From contig VFFE01007646.1 of NCBI GenBank assembly GCA_008921705.1, forward strand, positions 1,340,396 to 1,404,395: a stretch of DNA of 64,000 bases. The letters run 5' to 3'. Under the pieces are notes generated by a model. The model was not told the DNA's origin. It worked only from the letters and a program-made list of their open reading frames with translations, and ran no database searches. This document shows, piece by piece, positions 36,731-49,419 of this stretch. The translations under genes were made by a program, and so were the position numbers. This DNA is from Burhinus oedicnemus (Eukaryota > Chordata > Aves > Charadriiformes > Burhinidae). Every line of letters begins with the position of its first letter. Within the stretch, counting starts at the first letter, position 1.

Positions 36731-39651
36731 AATACACAGTGAGTCAATCTGGTATGTCTTGATGGTTGAATAAGCTCTTTGATTTTTGAATTATTTTGAG
36801 ATTAACTGAATTTGAAATGTGTGCTGCATGCAATGTCTTGCTGGCACAAAAAGATGAGCTTTGGTATGGACAGAGGAAAGTTGCAAAGCCACATTTTTCG
36901 TTACTGTGTATTGCTGAACTTGTGCTCCTATCAGGCTGCTGCCTGCCATGACAGCAGGGGCCACCAGGTTGAAGAGTTCAGTTTCCAATATTCTATCCTG
37001 ACCTGCCTGATCTTCAGAGAGTAACAAAGCGGTCTTTTCCAGAATGATAAAAAAACAAATCTCTTTTATAAATAATAAAAGATAGTAGGCATTACATTAG
37101 GCTGCTTGAAAGCTGTATACTGCCAAGAATGCATCACACTCCACCTGAAAAACATGTTTTTATCAGTATATCTTATAGCGCCACAAAAAGTTACTAGAGT
37201 TTCTGCAAGTTCTCCCGTGTTGGTGCTCTGAGGTGCTGTTAATCAGGAGCTCTGAAGAGCTGGCTGGCCACCTGAAAATTTCCAAGACTGTAAAATGACT
37301 TTAGAGCATGGACAGAATCACATATTCCTAACGTTACTGTCCATGCAAATTACTATTACCGCTATAATTGCCGTTGAAAAACTACATGTCAGGACTAAGA
37401 AGGAGAGTTGCCAAGCTGAATGCAGGAAAAAACAGAAGTAAGAGTCTCATCAGATATTCCACCAAAACCCAGATGCAGAGTCCAAGAGGCTTTGCCCTTC
37501 AGAAGAAGAGAGGCAGGGGAGGGGAGTGCTGGAGCAGCTAGTTCTCTGCAATATCCCCTAAGCACATGTTGGAAACACCGCTTCTAACAACATCATTCTT
37601 TTCTGCCTTGAAATTACTGCTAGTGAACCTTGGATCCGTAACTGCCACTTTTGATCTTGCCACAAGACCAAATCAAAGGAAAGGACTTTAGTCTGTGTCC
37701 CAGCAAAATCCAGTTACAGAATCCAGAGGACCCCAAAACAGATCCGAAAGGCACCAGCGAGTGCATTATTATTCAGCCTGAGCTTCACGAGCTCTGAGGT
37801 CTGATGAAAGGGAGGGAATGACTCAGACTATGGGCTGTGTTATGAGGGCGTGAAGTAAAGCTGCATAAAGCTTGGGAGTGTTACATTTCTTGAGATGTGT
37901 AAATTAGGGGAAATTTTCGGTGAGCCCACAAATGCAGGAGTCAGAGGAAAACCAGCTTTTTCTTCTTGTTTATTATTGCCTTCCAGTCCTTTTGTCCAGC
38001 CAAAAGCGTTTTGTGCATAGAAAATACATTTGTAGTTCTCCTACTGCTTCTGTAGCACTTCACACCCTCTCTATTTCCTAGCCTTCATTCTCTTCACCAC
38101 CTCTGAGACTCCTCTCACCTTTCTTCTTCTTTCTTGTCTACTCTCTTTCAGTTCCCCATTTCTCTCTCCCTCCTTCATCCTGCCGTTCTTCCTTTTAGCT
38201 CAAATTCCTGGTACTCAGGTTGAAAGTGTCCTAAGCCATCTAGATTAATTTTCCTTTACTATTTAGACCTGATCAGCTTTTTAAAGACAGGGAAAGAGCT
38301 CTTGTCCCATAGAGGATGGGTCGGTCCATTTCCAGAAAACCTATGGTGGTGCAATAAAAGCAGCATTGCTAATATCACATTTCACTAGCTTCTCTGATGA
38401 CTGGTGTAATTGAAATAAATTATGAATCCCACATGTGCCACACTAACAGAAAGCAATAAAACACAATATTTATGAATAAAGATAGCAATTATCTTATTAA
38501 ATCAGCCAGTAATGTTATTCTACCAGAGGACTCTTCATCTCACAGTATAATCAATACTGATTATGAGTGTGTAAAGGAAAGGCTCTTGCCATTACTATAA
38601 CAAGGTCCCATAGATTTTAAAAGGTAATGAAAGATTTTCTGTAGAAAGTAGAATTCAGCAGAGTTATAACTGAGATTTTGAAACAATCTATTTGGCTTTT
38701 GAGGTAGAAAGTCTTGGATATTAAGCCAGATTTTGACATCATTGACACCAGTGTCAAGCTGATGTAATTGTATCGACATCAGTATTGTTATCCAAGATTG
38801 ATACCAGCATGACCGGCAGCAAAATCTCAATCTTTTAAAAGTTTTTTTTAGAGGCTGAAAGAACTTAATAAGACACTCGAGATATTTCTGTAGCTCTGTT
38901 TCAGTAGGTGGTAATTTTCTAGAGATGTAGCACACAAGCTTGATTAAAAGATAATGATCCAAAAATGTATAACTATTTCTGGAACTGTTATTTTAGTCAT
39001 TAAAGGCAAAAATTATCCCCAAGAAACACAGTTTCTGCCTCAGCTCCATGTCTATATTCAAGGACAGATTTGACCAAGATTTTCAGAAACAGTAAGTGAT
39101 TCTGACACTTCAGCTTTATTCCTGTTTCGTTAAGATTTATCCTGGTTTTCTAACAGATGTACCTCTTTTAAAGGTGTTTTACACAGACTACTTCAAGCCA
39201 CGATAGTGCTATTAAGAGTTAAATATATTCATTAAAATTGAGTAAGCTATAGAAATTACTTCCACCTTGACACAGAATATTAAACCTGTGTTTAACACTT
39301 GTTCTAGAGAAAAAAAATTCTAAGACAAAATAATTCTTTTCAAAATTATTTTCTCATTTTTCTGTGGAGGACAGAGGAAAATGCAGTCATTGACCAAAGC
39401 AAGCACCTCCCCACATGGTCCCGGTACATCCATGCTCAGTAAGGAAACATCTCTTTCAACTTTGAAATACTCCATAACTATAAATGAGCAAGTAGTTAAT
39501 AGTGACAACACTGAGTCCTGTGGCATGGAGGCAGGGGATGACCCTGTCCGCACTTGCTTGGGCTGATGCTCTCAACATTTCTCAGGGAAAGGATGGGAGA
39601 CATGAAACAGCAGGTTGCCAAACCAAACAGCACAATTCAAGGTTTGTTGCC
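36731..39651. other. Unique non-coding spacer with a pyrimidine-rich patch
   Basis: The plus strand is strongly pyrimidine-biased at 38090-38200 (50 of 60 bases in 38101-38160 are C or T). No gene or named repeat is recognised. The 133-codon minus-strand frame at 38561-38962 is AT-rich and has no known domain. Confidence 0.45.
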
Positions 39652-40003
39652 TGTCCTGGTTTGAGGTAAAACAGAAAACAGAACCAATTTTCTTCTCAGT
39701 AATTTTACTTTTCAGTTAAGCCTCTGCTAACTCTCTAAAATTAATGGCATATTTTTCAGACGGTAACCGCTTCCAGCAAATAAGGTCTGCTATCTATAGT
39801 GAATACCAAGGAATGGGATGCAGAGAGGCTCCTGCTTATACTTATTACTAGAACAACCAAGGGCAGCCAACTTTGTTATTTGCCCTGTTGGAGGGTGGGA
39901 AGCAGAAAAGCGTAGAGGGGTCCCACCTGTGGGGAAGAGCGGACAGGACAAGTGACGCAAACCTGACCAACAGGGTATTCCATCCCATCTGCCTCATGCT
40001 CAG

Positions 40004-40010
40004 TATAAAA
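40004..40010 (+). promoter_or_regulatory. LTR TATA box
   Basis: TATAAAA within CATGCTCAGTATAAAAGCTG is the U3 core promoter position of this LTR family. Transcription would start roughly 25-30 bases downstream and run rightward. Whether it is active is unknown. Confidence 0.7.
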
Positions 40011-40214
40011 GCTGAGGGATCAGAGGGGCCAGGCTCTTCCTTCAATGACTGGCCTCCAAGAAGGACTCTGGTCATCTGCCTTTGATCCTGATCTATGCAT
40101 TCCTGCACCCATTTCCTGAGTTCAGCTCCTATCCATCACTGAGTCCAGTCTGGGACTTCCTCAGTGCCTGCTGGTGATGTGATTGTCATCCTGGGAGCTT
40201 GATACAGTTTTGTA

Positions 40215-40300
40215 TATATTGTATATATTTCATTATTTTCTTATTAATATTATTATTTTTTCTTTTTATTATTTTATTATTAATATTTTATTAAAGTAGT
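40215..40300. repeat. AT-rich (TAT/ATT)n low-complexity tract inside the LTR
   Basis: Short repeats of ATT/TAT and TATATATT units are part of the LTR body, not an independent microsatellite; related avian LTRs carry a similar stretch before the poly(A) signal. Confidence 0.65.
40290..40295 (+). terminator. LTR poly(A) signal
   Basis: ATTAAA directly follows the ATT-rich tract, at the place where this LTR family carries its polyadenylation hexamer. It would end viral or read-through host transcripts on the plus strand. Confidence 0.5.
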
Positions 40301-40417
40301 TTAGGTTTTTTTTCAAATCATAAGTTCTCTCTTCCTCTCATTCTTCTCTCACTTGGGAGAGAAGTTAGAGAGCATCGGTCGTTTATTTTAGTGGCCAGCC
40401 CAGCCCAAACCATGACA

Positions 40418-43400
40418 CTGCTAATTTGAAGGCTGAGAAGGGCTAGGAAAGAGGGGAAAGAGAAGGGGAGCTTGTTAGAGGGAAATGTGTTGAACTCCAA
40501 GAAGGATTCAATCATCTAACAGTTTCTTTTTTGCTAGAGGAAAATCCAGGAATTGTCATGGCTACCATGGAGCACGAGAAAAAGTTTCACTTAATCAGAA
40601 TATGACCTAAACACGAACACCACATTGCAGCCATTTAAAAATATTTCACCAATAGCATGACAAACTGGGAAAGAAGCAGCTGTCACTATACAGGCAGTCA
40701 CAGAAAAAGAGAGCTCAAGGAAATGTATCAAGGAAGTGACATTACAGCCTCAGCCAGAAACCACGGGTACTGACTCTTGGTAAACTCTTTCTCCACTACT
40801 TTGTGTGCAAATACCCACTCTCCTCCCCTCACGCTCTCCTCCTTTTTTACAACCACCGTTACAATACTCTATGCTTAGCATTTTTGCCTTGTCTTTATTC
40901 CCCTCTTTGAAATCAAGGGCACTTTTAGATAATGAGATTCATGAATTTCCCCTGCTATTCAGCACAAGTATTTTGACCCTGTGCAGGAACCTACGATGCA
41001 GCTGGCCACCGTCTTAAGAGAAACAGAGCTATGAAAAAATTTCCCAGCAACTTTGAAAATCCTGGAAAACTCCCCTGACCTCTTGTTCTGTTACTTGCAA
41101 GTAACAAGCTCAGCCAAAGTTCTCTGACATCTTTTGGAGTTTGCAATTCTTTCAAATAACCTTTTACTAAGTTCTGTGTGAACCTACCCAGATTTACAGC
41201 TCTAGGATTAAATCACTCAAACCTCAATGGGCTCTGTGTAAAAATGAGGTGAAACCACAATGGCTTTGAGTTCTGCTTGCAATTTCAGGCTTGCTTTGAA
41301 CTCAATGCACAAAGAAAAACGCACTTTAAGCCCAAGCAAGCAGTCTTTTGAAATCCTGCTCTCTTGGAGGTACAGTAGACAAGCCACCTCTGCACATTAC
41401 TGGGAGCTTTCTTCTGTGATACAGGGTCAAAAGGAGGGAAAACACATTCTTGCCCTTCTGACTAATAAATTCCATGTCCCAGTTTTAAATATGTGTCTAT
41501 CTCCTTTGATCAGTTTTCTCAGCCAAGCTCAAAGTTTCACCTTTCAGAAAATTTCACTTTCTGCTGCCTGATGCCAAAAATAACTTATTGTGAAGCCTTG
41601 AAAGAAGTACTCATTTCCTCCGCTCTTGAGATCTGTCTCCTCCTCCTTTTTTAACAGCCTACAGTATATCATATCGCTAAGGAACATAGTGGTCATGTCA
41701 TTCATATTCTACATGCTTCCTTCCCTGCTCTTCAACACCTCTATATTGTAACGGGCTCTACCCCATTCTAGTGTCTTCAGATGAGGTTTCCCATTAACTA
41801 CTCCAGCATACAAAATTTCAATACTCCTCTCAGCAGATGCCTACAGGCAGGTTTATTCTATAGGTTCCGACACTTCTTTCCTTCTACAGACACAGACAAA
41901 ATGGAAATGTTTCTTCTGGTTCTTCTCCACTTCCACTAAAACTCTAAATTTAGCACATATTGATCTAACCTGTCATTGGTGCCTCACTGACCTTGATATT
42001 TTAGCCTAACCATATCCTTTTTTCCTCCTCTCTCTCTCAAAAAAGTGAACCCAGACCAAAATAAAAGGAAAAGGCAGAATCTTCTCTCATACACATTGTC
42101 TTTCTAGCCTGTAATAAGCTTTGTTATTATTCTAAGATTTTCACATCCTGAAGCATTCTCCAGATAAGCTCACAGTCTAGAATGCACGGAGACAAATGTA
42201 AAAATAACAACAAAAATTGTTAATGTAGCTCGTGATTGCAAATGATATCATAAAACTAGCCAAGTACTCTAGTAAGCCAGTTAAGTCTTCTTTGTTCTTT
42301 ACACACAGAGAAAATAACAGGTGCCAATCTGCAAGAATATCTTTGGAGACCATGCTGATGTACATGAAAGAATTAAGCATTTGATGCTCTATTTCAGAAA
42401 CAAGTATGACAACAAGATCACATTCTTGTACCAAATCTGGCTTCTCCAAACTAACTAACTAAATCCTTTTCTTAAAATACTGGTACGTTTTACCAGCTAG
42501 TATTGGAAGAATCCTTTCTTTGACTTCTACATAAAAGGTTTTCAGTTTGCAAGTCTGTTTTGTTGTGGTTGTTTTACTTTTGCTTTAACTATCAACTATA
42601 AATGCAACCTGGGAACTGAAAATGAAGTGGTATTTCTCCCCTATTTCACAAAAATCACTACCAATGAGTATTGAGTAATCAATAATAAAGAATTAGTACT
42701 TAACTCATGGTTTCATTTGTACATGAAGCAGAACAGAATTCACCTCCCTCTCCCAAAGCTATATTGAGTTTGCAGTGTTCAGATTACCCAAGTGCAAAGC
42801 AATTTATTAACAAAGTCTACAGATACATCTTGAAAAGAAATATATAAGACCTGATCTAACGCCCTTGAATCAGTTACACAATTCCTGCTGATGCTGATAG
42901 CTTAAGATGGGGATCATAGAGCAAATATGTTTAGACATAAACAACTAAACTTCTCAAAACAGACTCTATGTAAAATTAAACTCCATCCAATCACCTTTTT
43001 AGACTTTATAGATTGTTTAGAAGCAAATTAACAAAGAAGATTAAATAATTCAACATCATATTAGGCCAAGAGCAAGATTCTGCATTTGCTCATAAACAGA
43101 AGTGCGCAGAATATGATCATGTGTCTGCCAAGAATATTTCCTTGTTCCAACATAGCCATGCTTTCTCTAGATACTCTAATTGTTTCATTTTGGCAAAGTT
43201 TTTCAAATTAACTTCTACTGACCATCACTCCCTCCACCAGCTTCATAATTCTCATCATCGCCTTCCGAATGAATAATGCTTGTTTATTTCAGCTTCTTTC
43301 CAGCAAACACTTTCCATCAAACATCTGTCCCAAGATATGTACTAGCTGGAGGGTACAAACGATGTGTTCACCCTGTTTGCAATTTCTCACTGCCAGTCTT

Positions 43401-44996
43401 TTCAACAGTGAGACTGTCTTGCAGCCATGCAGGCTATATACTCTGGGGTCTTTCCGCAAACACAATTGCATTTTCCAAACCCCCTTTGCTGTTCAAGGCA
43501 CAGCCTGATGTTTTTCTGTCCCCTCAAAGGTCAAAGCTAAACCTTGTCAGGCTGGAGGTGTGCAGCTACCAGTGTGAAGTTTGCTCAGCCATCAGTCAAC
43601 TCCCATCCAAACAACCATCATTATTTCCTGGAATAGATACACTATTACAGGCAACATGATCACTAATATTTTTGATGTGGAAGGCTTAGAGTAGTGAAGC
43701 AGCAAGAATTCAGACCACAAGAGTATAAAAGGGACATTATTAATTACTATGAAATGCTACAAATATTGTGTGTCCACTTAATACTGCATCTGCAGTTCTG
43801 GTGACCAAGTACACTCTTCCACTAGTACAGTCTCTTCTTCTGATTTTTCAGTGGCAGATAAGAAAAGAGGTGTTTACAGCCAGAAGCAAGCACTTGATAC
43901 CAATTTCCAGGACACTTTATAGGCCATACTAGAGATGCTGACATTGGTCACAAGACCTTATCAGGATCCAAAAGCATTTTGCTTACTGGGACTCTTATTT
44001 AACCCAGTACCAGTGCTTCATCTGGTGACAAAAAAGAAACCTTGGCTCCACTGCTCCTGCAGTGGAGCTCCGACATGTCAGGGAAGACAAGAGGCTGATA
44101 TAGTACCTGGCCTGATCCTGGGGCCACTGCATGATGAATGCAGATTCCATGTACTTTTGGCATCTGGAAGTTGAAAGTTTATGAACTTAAGCAGGACAAG
44201 AAAGCCTGTAACATTTCTCTTTGGGAGCTTTTGGCTCTCGGTGAAACCTGTCCTAGGACAGTCCAAAATATAAAGCTTAGTCAGGTAGACATGTTTTACC
44301 CCAGTCAGACAAGCGTAACAAAAATGTGTAGAAAGACCACTAGGCATTAGTGAAGATAAGTACTCCAACATGTTTCTTATAGAATCAAGGCTATAACAGA
44401 AAGAAAAGTGCTATGTAAAAAGGGATGGAAAGATCAGGGAAAGGATGGGAGAAGGCTCTCTCTTTACAATCCCAGCACAGGTGTACAATAGCAGCTGCTA
44501 ATAGGAACTGTCAAGGTAAAGAAACTGTAACTGGACAGCATCAAAGCTGAGAAGGAAGCAAAAGAACAGTGAATAACAGCAAGCACAGGTAAAGAGTGAT
44601 ACAAAAGTGCCATCTACGCTTATAACCAAGGACAGCACTTAATGTTAACGAATGCATTAACATTCTCAGGCGATAAGCTCTTATACTCATAGCATTAGAG
44701 CATTTTAACATGTCTTGAGTAGCCTGTTAAAGGAGGAGGACAGGTAGTGCTTCATAAATTAAATCAAATACATTATGTGATCACATTTATTTTTATCTGA
44801 GCCTACACCTCTTGAATTTTTTATCACCTTAAAAAAAAAAAAGAATATAGATATGCCCTGCAAACCCATCAATTTGTCAAGTTTAGATTTTGAAATGCAT
44901 ATAAAATTTACACCCACTGAGCATATTTTTATACCCACATAAAAATTTATTCTGGCAGTGTTTTGCCAATATGTCATCTATAAAGTTTTGTTTAGA

Positions 44997-45002
<6 letters not shown>
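40418..45002. other. Unique non-coding spacer, about 4.6 kb
   Basis: Pyrimidine-biased patches at 40760-40900 and 41630-42060 could be decayed retroelement interior, but no consensus is recognised. Frames such as 41260-41571 (+) and 43276-43659 (+, 127 codons) are unrecognised. An 8-bp inverted repeat AATGTTAA / TTAACATT with an 8-base loop lies at 44641-44664, and an A12 run at 44831-44842. Confidence 0.45.
44641..44664. repeat. Perfect 8-bp inverted repeat, 8-nt loop
   Basis: AATGTTAA (44641-44648) and TTAACATT (44657-44664) enclose CGAATGCA. Each arm contains the GTTAA(T) half-site favoured by HNF1-type homeodomain factors, but their spacing is unlike the classical HNF1 palindrome. No function is claimed. 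Confidence 0.7.

Positions 45003-45034
<32 letters not shown>
45003..45034. repeat. (TA)16 microsatellite
   Basis: There are sixteen uninterrupted TA units, followed by ATATGG. It is the longest pure dinucleotide array in the window, likely length-polymorphic and prone to cruciform extrusion. Confidence 0.97.
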
Positions 45035-45038
<4 letters not shown>

Positions 45039-46689
45039 GGGGGGCTAAGGTTGCTTTTCTGTTGAAGAGCTTTTCATCTTAGCCGTACATGCTCTCAGCA
45101 TCAGTCTGCTCATATTTGAGATATAACTTCTTCCGGGTGAAGAGAAACAGTGACCATATGATCACTAAATTGGATTTCAATTCTGACTACAAACTCAGTA
45201 AAGACTGCAATTATGCTTTGCATAGTCCTCTCTGGACAGGTAAAATTCAGAGTCTGCATACATTACAGTAGACATGGCTACCTGCCTGTTTGTCTGCTCC
45301 ATCTTGCAATGTAGGCACCCAGAGACTGGGTAATGGTTTACCTGGCTAGATTACTTATTCCTACAAAAGAAGATTGCAGCTGAAGTCTGTAGGCAGCCTC
45401 GGCATTACAGCTATGCACTCCTTGTTCAGGCAGGCTTAAGAACTAGATGACTCCAGACTCCATGCTCTGCCTTCACTGCAGAATTCATTACTAGGGAAAG
45501 ATGCGATCTGCCTTGTGGCTGCTCAGCACTAACAGCTGCACCTTACCCCATCACACTGTCTTCCTGCAAATCTCTCTGGAAGATTCTCCAATGCTGGGAG
45601 AAAACAGAAAAGTGCCAGGCATATTGGTAGAACGCTGTGTCTGCACCCAGAGAAAGCTACTGACACCTTTGCACATATCCCTGTGCACTTCTGGTCCGGA
45701 CCCACAAAGCAGCCTTATATCTCTGTGTGCATAAAGCAAAATATCATCCCCACAGAACAAAAATGCACAAACATATACCACAATGTGATCAACAGTAGGT
45801 AAAAGATAAGGAGGCAGCTGCACCTGATGGTGCGGGGGCAGGGGGTGGGGAGGAGCATGGAATGTCTTTAAATGGCAAACTATAGATTTCTCATTTGAAT
45901 GTAGAGTACAGAAAAATCACTTGTAAGGATATTCTGACTATTACTGTAGTAGAAAACAATAACACAGATATGCCCATTTTCTTCTTAAGCTAAGTACCTG
46001 TCACAGCCTGCTTGGTTCTTTTTATTCCCTCGCAGGTTCTATTTGATTAGTGAGAGATAACTTATGAAAAGCAATTTCAAAGACTGTACAGTACCACACT
46101 CATTTTTCCAAATGTTGCTTTTAATGGGTTCTGCACACTCTATGGTGTCCTGGGTTTTGCATTAAATAACCATAGAAAGTCACTGTGAAACAGCTTCAAT
46201 GATCAACTAACACAGATCTGACTATATGATCCAGGAAAAAGCGCTTTTATGCCTCCTCCAGGCCATGGCCCTGTGGTCTGCTTTCCTTTGCTGTTGTGTA
46301 CTTTGTAACCCTGTCTGCTTACTGCCACCAAGACAGCAATTTCAGAGAATCTACATGGTAGGTAACTTTGCAACACTACCAGCCAGTGAAAACCCCCTTC
46401 ATGTTACAATTTGCCTTAAGCTGGACAGATGCATATGAATTTAGGGCTAGACCTAAAATTGTGCCTATGTGTCTCTGTTGACTATACACATGGAGATTCA
46501 GTTATCAACTCCCACAGAAGCCACCTAATTCCCACTGCACTCCAGGAACCTATTGGCACCCTTAAGCACTCAAACCCCTGTTTTATTTCCTTCCCTTGTA
46601 CTTAGGCTGACACTTGACACATCGGAAAGGAAAACCTGTCTTTGTCTGCAGAATAAGTACGTGAGCTCATATATGGAAAAAGTCACAAA
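45035..46689. other. Unique non-coding spacer with a G-run cluster
   Basis: No gene or named repeat. At 45834-45853 the plus strand has G5, G5, G4 and G2 runs separated by 1-2 bases (GGGGGCAGGGGGTGGGGAGG), close to a G-quadruplex pattern but lacking a fourth full run. Confidence 0.45.
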
Positions 46690-47040
46690 GAGCGAGAACA
46701 TAGAATCTTTTTCTCTTCATTTCGTTGTGACTGGTCATGCTGTCATACTCATTTTTGGCACAAGTAAATGCAGGATTGCTCATTTTTGGTGTTTGGATTT
46801 TGATGCGCATGGTGGCTAGCGCATGGCACCATCTCACACTTCCCTGTTACCAGGACGATGCGCAGCACTACGGGAGAGCTCGGTTCACCAGGCCCTGCAG
46901 ACCCCCGGACGCTCGCTCGGTTCTCTTTCCTGTTGAGAACAGGCGATCCACTGACCTGGGCAACAGAGCCCATGGCAGGCACTGTGCTGTTGGGCTGCGT
47001 CCTGCATTTAAACACAGAGACAGAGTAAACTAGCAAAGGT
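46690..47040. promoter_or_regulatory. Local CpG-dense patch, possible regulatory element or exon
   Basis: Twelve CpGs fall between 46806 and about 46999, including CCCCGGACGCTCGCTCGG-like density at 46900-46921, in otherwise CpG-poor DNA. Frames stay open on both strands over the same bases (46737-47033 + and 46749-47036 -), which is expected from GC-rich composition. It may be a distal promoter, an enhancer or an exon of a non-coding RNA. No TATA box, splice pair or known domain decides. Confidence 0.25.
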
Positions 47041-47179
47041 AGGACTGGAGAGAATGCCTTTCCTTAAAGGGGAGACCATGCCCTGGTCAGGCAGGACATC
47101 AGTAGCTCAGCAGAGTTTGAGCCAAGCCTGAGCCCAGATCTGTGAAGTCTACCACAAGGCAGACCTTTCAAACTCCGAA

Positions 47180-47620
47180 TTAGTGAGAAGACTGAAAATT
47201 ATCTCATTAATCTATTAGTATTTGAAACTGGCACAGCCAGCTTAAGAGCATGTGCACTCATTAATTTAAAGCACACCGATAACTTCCTGCCCTCCCTGTT
47301 CCTGTAGATTTTCTACATTAAACAGTGCCTTTCACTTCCATATCTCATTCCCAAACATTTTCAGATATGACTTTTACAGCTGCAGTACAATTTCACCTGG
47401 GCAGTTCTTGCGCTCCTTCATACGTGTGTACTGTGGAAGGGTATTTATGTACGAGGTAATTAAATATCCAATCACAATCAGCTTTGTGTGCATAAAGTGA
47501 CAAAAGAGTTTGAAGCTTAATTTTAACCAGCCTCTAAGAAGTTACTATAAATCCAAACTGTAATTCTTGAAAAGGGAATTTCAAGCCTGAAGTTAGACAA
47601 ATTTAATAGCTAGCTGCAAG
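47180..47620. promoter_or_regulatory. Candidate conserved non-coding element
   Basis: Repeat-free AT-rich DNA with dense homeodomain-like words (CTCATTAATCTATTAG, CACTCATTAATTTAAAG, GGTAATTAAATATCCAATC, CTTAATTTTAACC). No open frame. It adjoins the CpG-dense patch on its left. Conservation is inferred from texture. Confidence 0.25.
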
Positions 47621-49227
47621 AAGAATTAATACCGCCCCCCATTCCTGCTCTTCCCACGGCCCTTATTCCCTGCCCCTCCCCTGTGCACTCACTGATCCTG
47701 CAGAGGTTGTGTTCAGGAAGCTGAACTAACAGGAGACAACTCACTTTTTTTTTCTGCTCCTTCAATATTCATTTTTTTTCCACAATTTAGTTCAAGATAT
47801 CAGACGAGCACTAGTGCTAGAGCACGGAAGTAGCAGGTATGAGCAGAGAGAGACAACCGATCATTACAGTAATTTAGCTGCATCGCCAAAGTGAATGGCT
47901 AAATATCAAGGGCAAAACTACTTTAAATTAGAACAAAATCAGGCCCAACCTAGACTCTTCAAGCGTAGAGTCACTGTACTAATAGCAACCTGAGAGACAA
48001 GAATGTTTGTAGCTCATTTCCACCAGTGTTGCTTTGACTGCATGGTTTCTTACCAGGGTGAAGTTCACCCGCTTTCCTTGCTCTAACTTTTGAGGCTGTT
48101 ACAGAGGCTCCAGTGTATAAATAATAATTAACTTCTGCAAGCAGAGGCTTACAAGTGGCATTGTTTGATTTGCAATACATTTCACTCAATTTTTCTTCCG
48201 CGTAGAGAATTCTTAAGGAGAATGCTGACAAACAAGCAGCATAAGGTCTGTGTATTATTAAAATTTAAAACACATGCTGCATACACAGAATGTCAAAAGA
48301 ATATGTTAATCAAGTACAAGTAAGAGTAAGCCAGCTTGATCAGCTCTTCGCTGTGATGGTGCAAAGCTGAGGGAGCTGTCAATAGCAGAGCTACTCTGGC
48401 TCCTTGTAACCACAGAGGATTTATCCAAACACATTAAAGAAAGTATAGACATCTACTCTTCAAACTCATGAACTTCCCATGTTCTAGTGGATTCATGCTG
48501 GTAATTCAGAAAGCAATGTAAACCTTTGAATTTTGTTCTCCTGTGTGATGTTGCCAGAATGAGGACCTCAAACTGTAAACCCAGGCTATGAAAGAGCAAC
48601 GAGGAAATGAACTTGCTGACCATGAGCTACCACTCCACACAGAGCTTACCAAAAGATGTCCAGAGCAGCCTTCAAAAATACCCAGGCTTTGCATACTCAC
48701 TTCCTCCCCCTCAGAAACCAAACCGTACACACTATGCAGCCTTTTGCCCACAGTAAAACCTAGTTGCAGGTACATCACCTGCCTTTCACTTTGTCAAAAT
48801 GATCTTTTCAATCCCTCTCAGAGAATAAAACCCCAAGTTAGAAGACAAAAAAATATTAGAAGTTAGAGGAACAATTCCACTTACCTAAATTAATGGACCC
48901 ATCATTAATGACAGTTCATCTCTTACCCGTCTCCTCTCTTGCTTTGCCAGAAAACAAGATTAATTAAAATACATATTGATTTCTGAGGACTGGATTCTTA
49001 CTTGCAATAATTTAGAATATCTCCTTTCACCTACAGCAATCGAGACTGTGGATTTTTGTTTCCAACTTGAATTCAGTTTCTCCCACTCAAGAAAGTAGCA
49101 GGTTCTAGGTTTGCATTTCCTTTGCCATACTCCTAATACTCAGGTCATCACTTACCTGTGGTTAAAGGCAACTGACCACTGAAGAACACTTTTGCTTTGC
49201 AAAATAAAAACACAAGAAATGTTTTAC
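47621..49227. other. Unique non-coding spacer
   Basis: No gene or named repeat. Opposite-strand frames at 48506-48778 and 48588-48866 share the same DNA and neither is recognisable. Confidence 0.45.
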
Positions 49228-49271
49228 TTTTTTTTAAAAAAAAAAAAAAAAACAAAAAAAACACAAAACCA
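49228..49271. repeat. T8/A17 low-complexity junction
   Basis: T8 (49228-49235) is directly followed by A17 and then C-interrupted A runs (CAAAAAAAACACAAAACC). It is an A/T homopolymer cluster and may be assembly-sensitive. Confidence 0.85.
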
Positions 49272-49419
49272 AAACAGTTGATTATGAATGCCATCCATAG
49301 CTACATCTAGTTTCAGTTTACATTCATTTGGTTTTTTGGGGGGTTTTTTTGTTTGTTCACTTTTTCCAGTAAACCCAGAAAGACAAAGAAATCTCAGATT
49401 AAAAGAGGCTTAGACCCAA

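Larger units (their letters stand above)
39652..40417 (+). mobile_element. Solo LTR of an avian endogenous retrovirus
   Basis: The element runs from TGTCCTGGTTTGAGG to CAGCCCAAACCATGACA and has the TGTC...GACA inverted ends of an LTR. It follows the layout of a family abundant in birds: GGGTATTCCATCCCATCTGC, CATGCTCAGTATAAAAGC with the TATA box, a (TAT/ATT)-rich stretch, ATTAAA and a C/T-G rich U5 end. It is about 766 bp. No gag, pol or env sequence lies on either side, so this is a solo LTR left by recombination. The flanking pentamers TTGCC (39647-39651) and CTGCT (40418-40422) match at only 3 of 5 positions, consistent with a decayed target duplication or slightly misplaced ends. Confidence 0.88.

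Noticed and set aside
38561..38962. 133-codon frame (-)
   Set aside because: AT-rich composition with Leu/Ile/Lys/Phe bias and no known motif; most likely chance.
39652..40417. Full-length endogenous provirus
   Set aside because: Only one LTR is present and no gag, pol or env reading frames flank it.
43276..43659. 127-codon frame (+)
   Set aside because: It overlaps another frame in a different phase (43269-43508) and shows no known domain.
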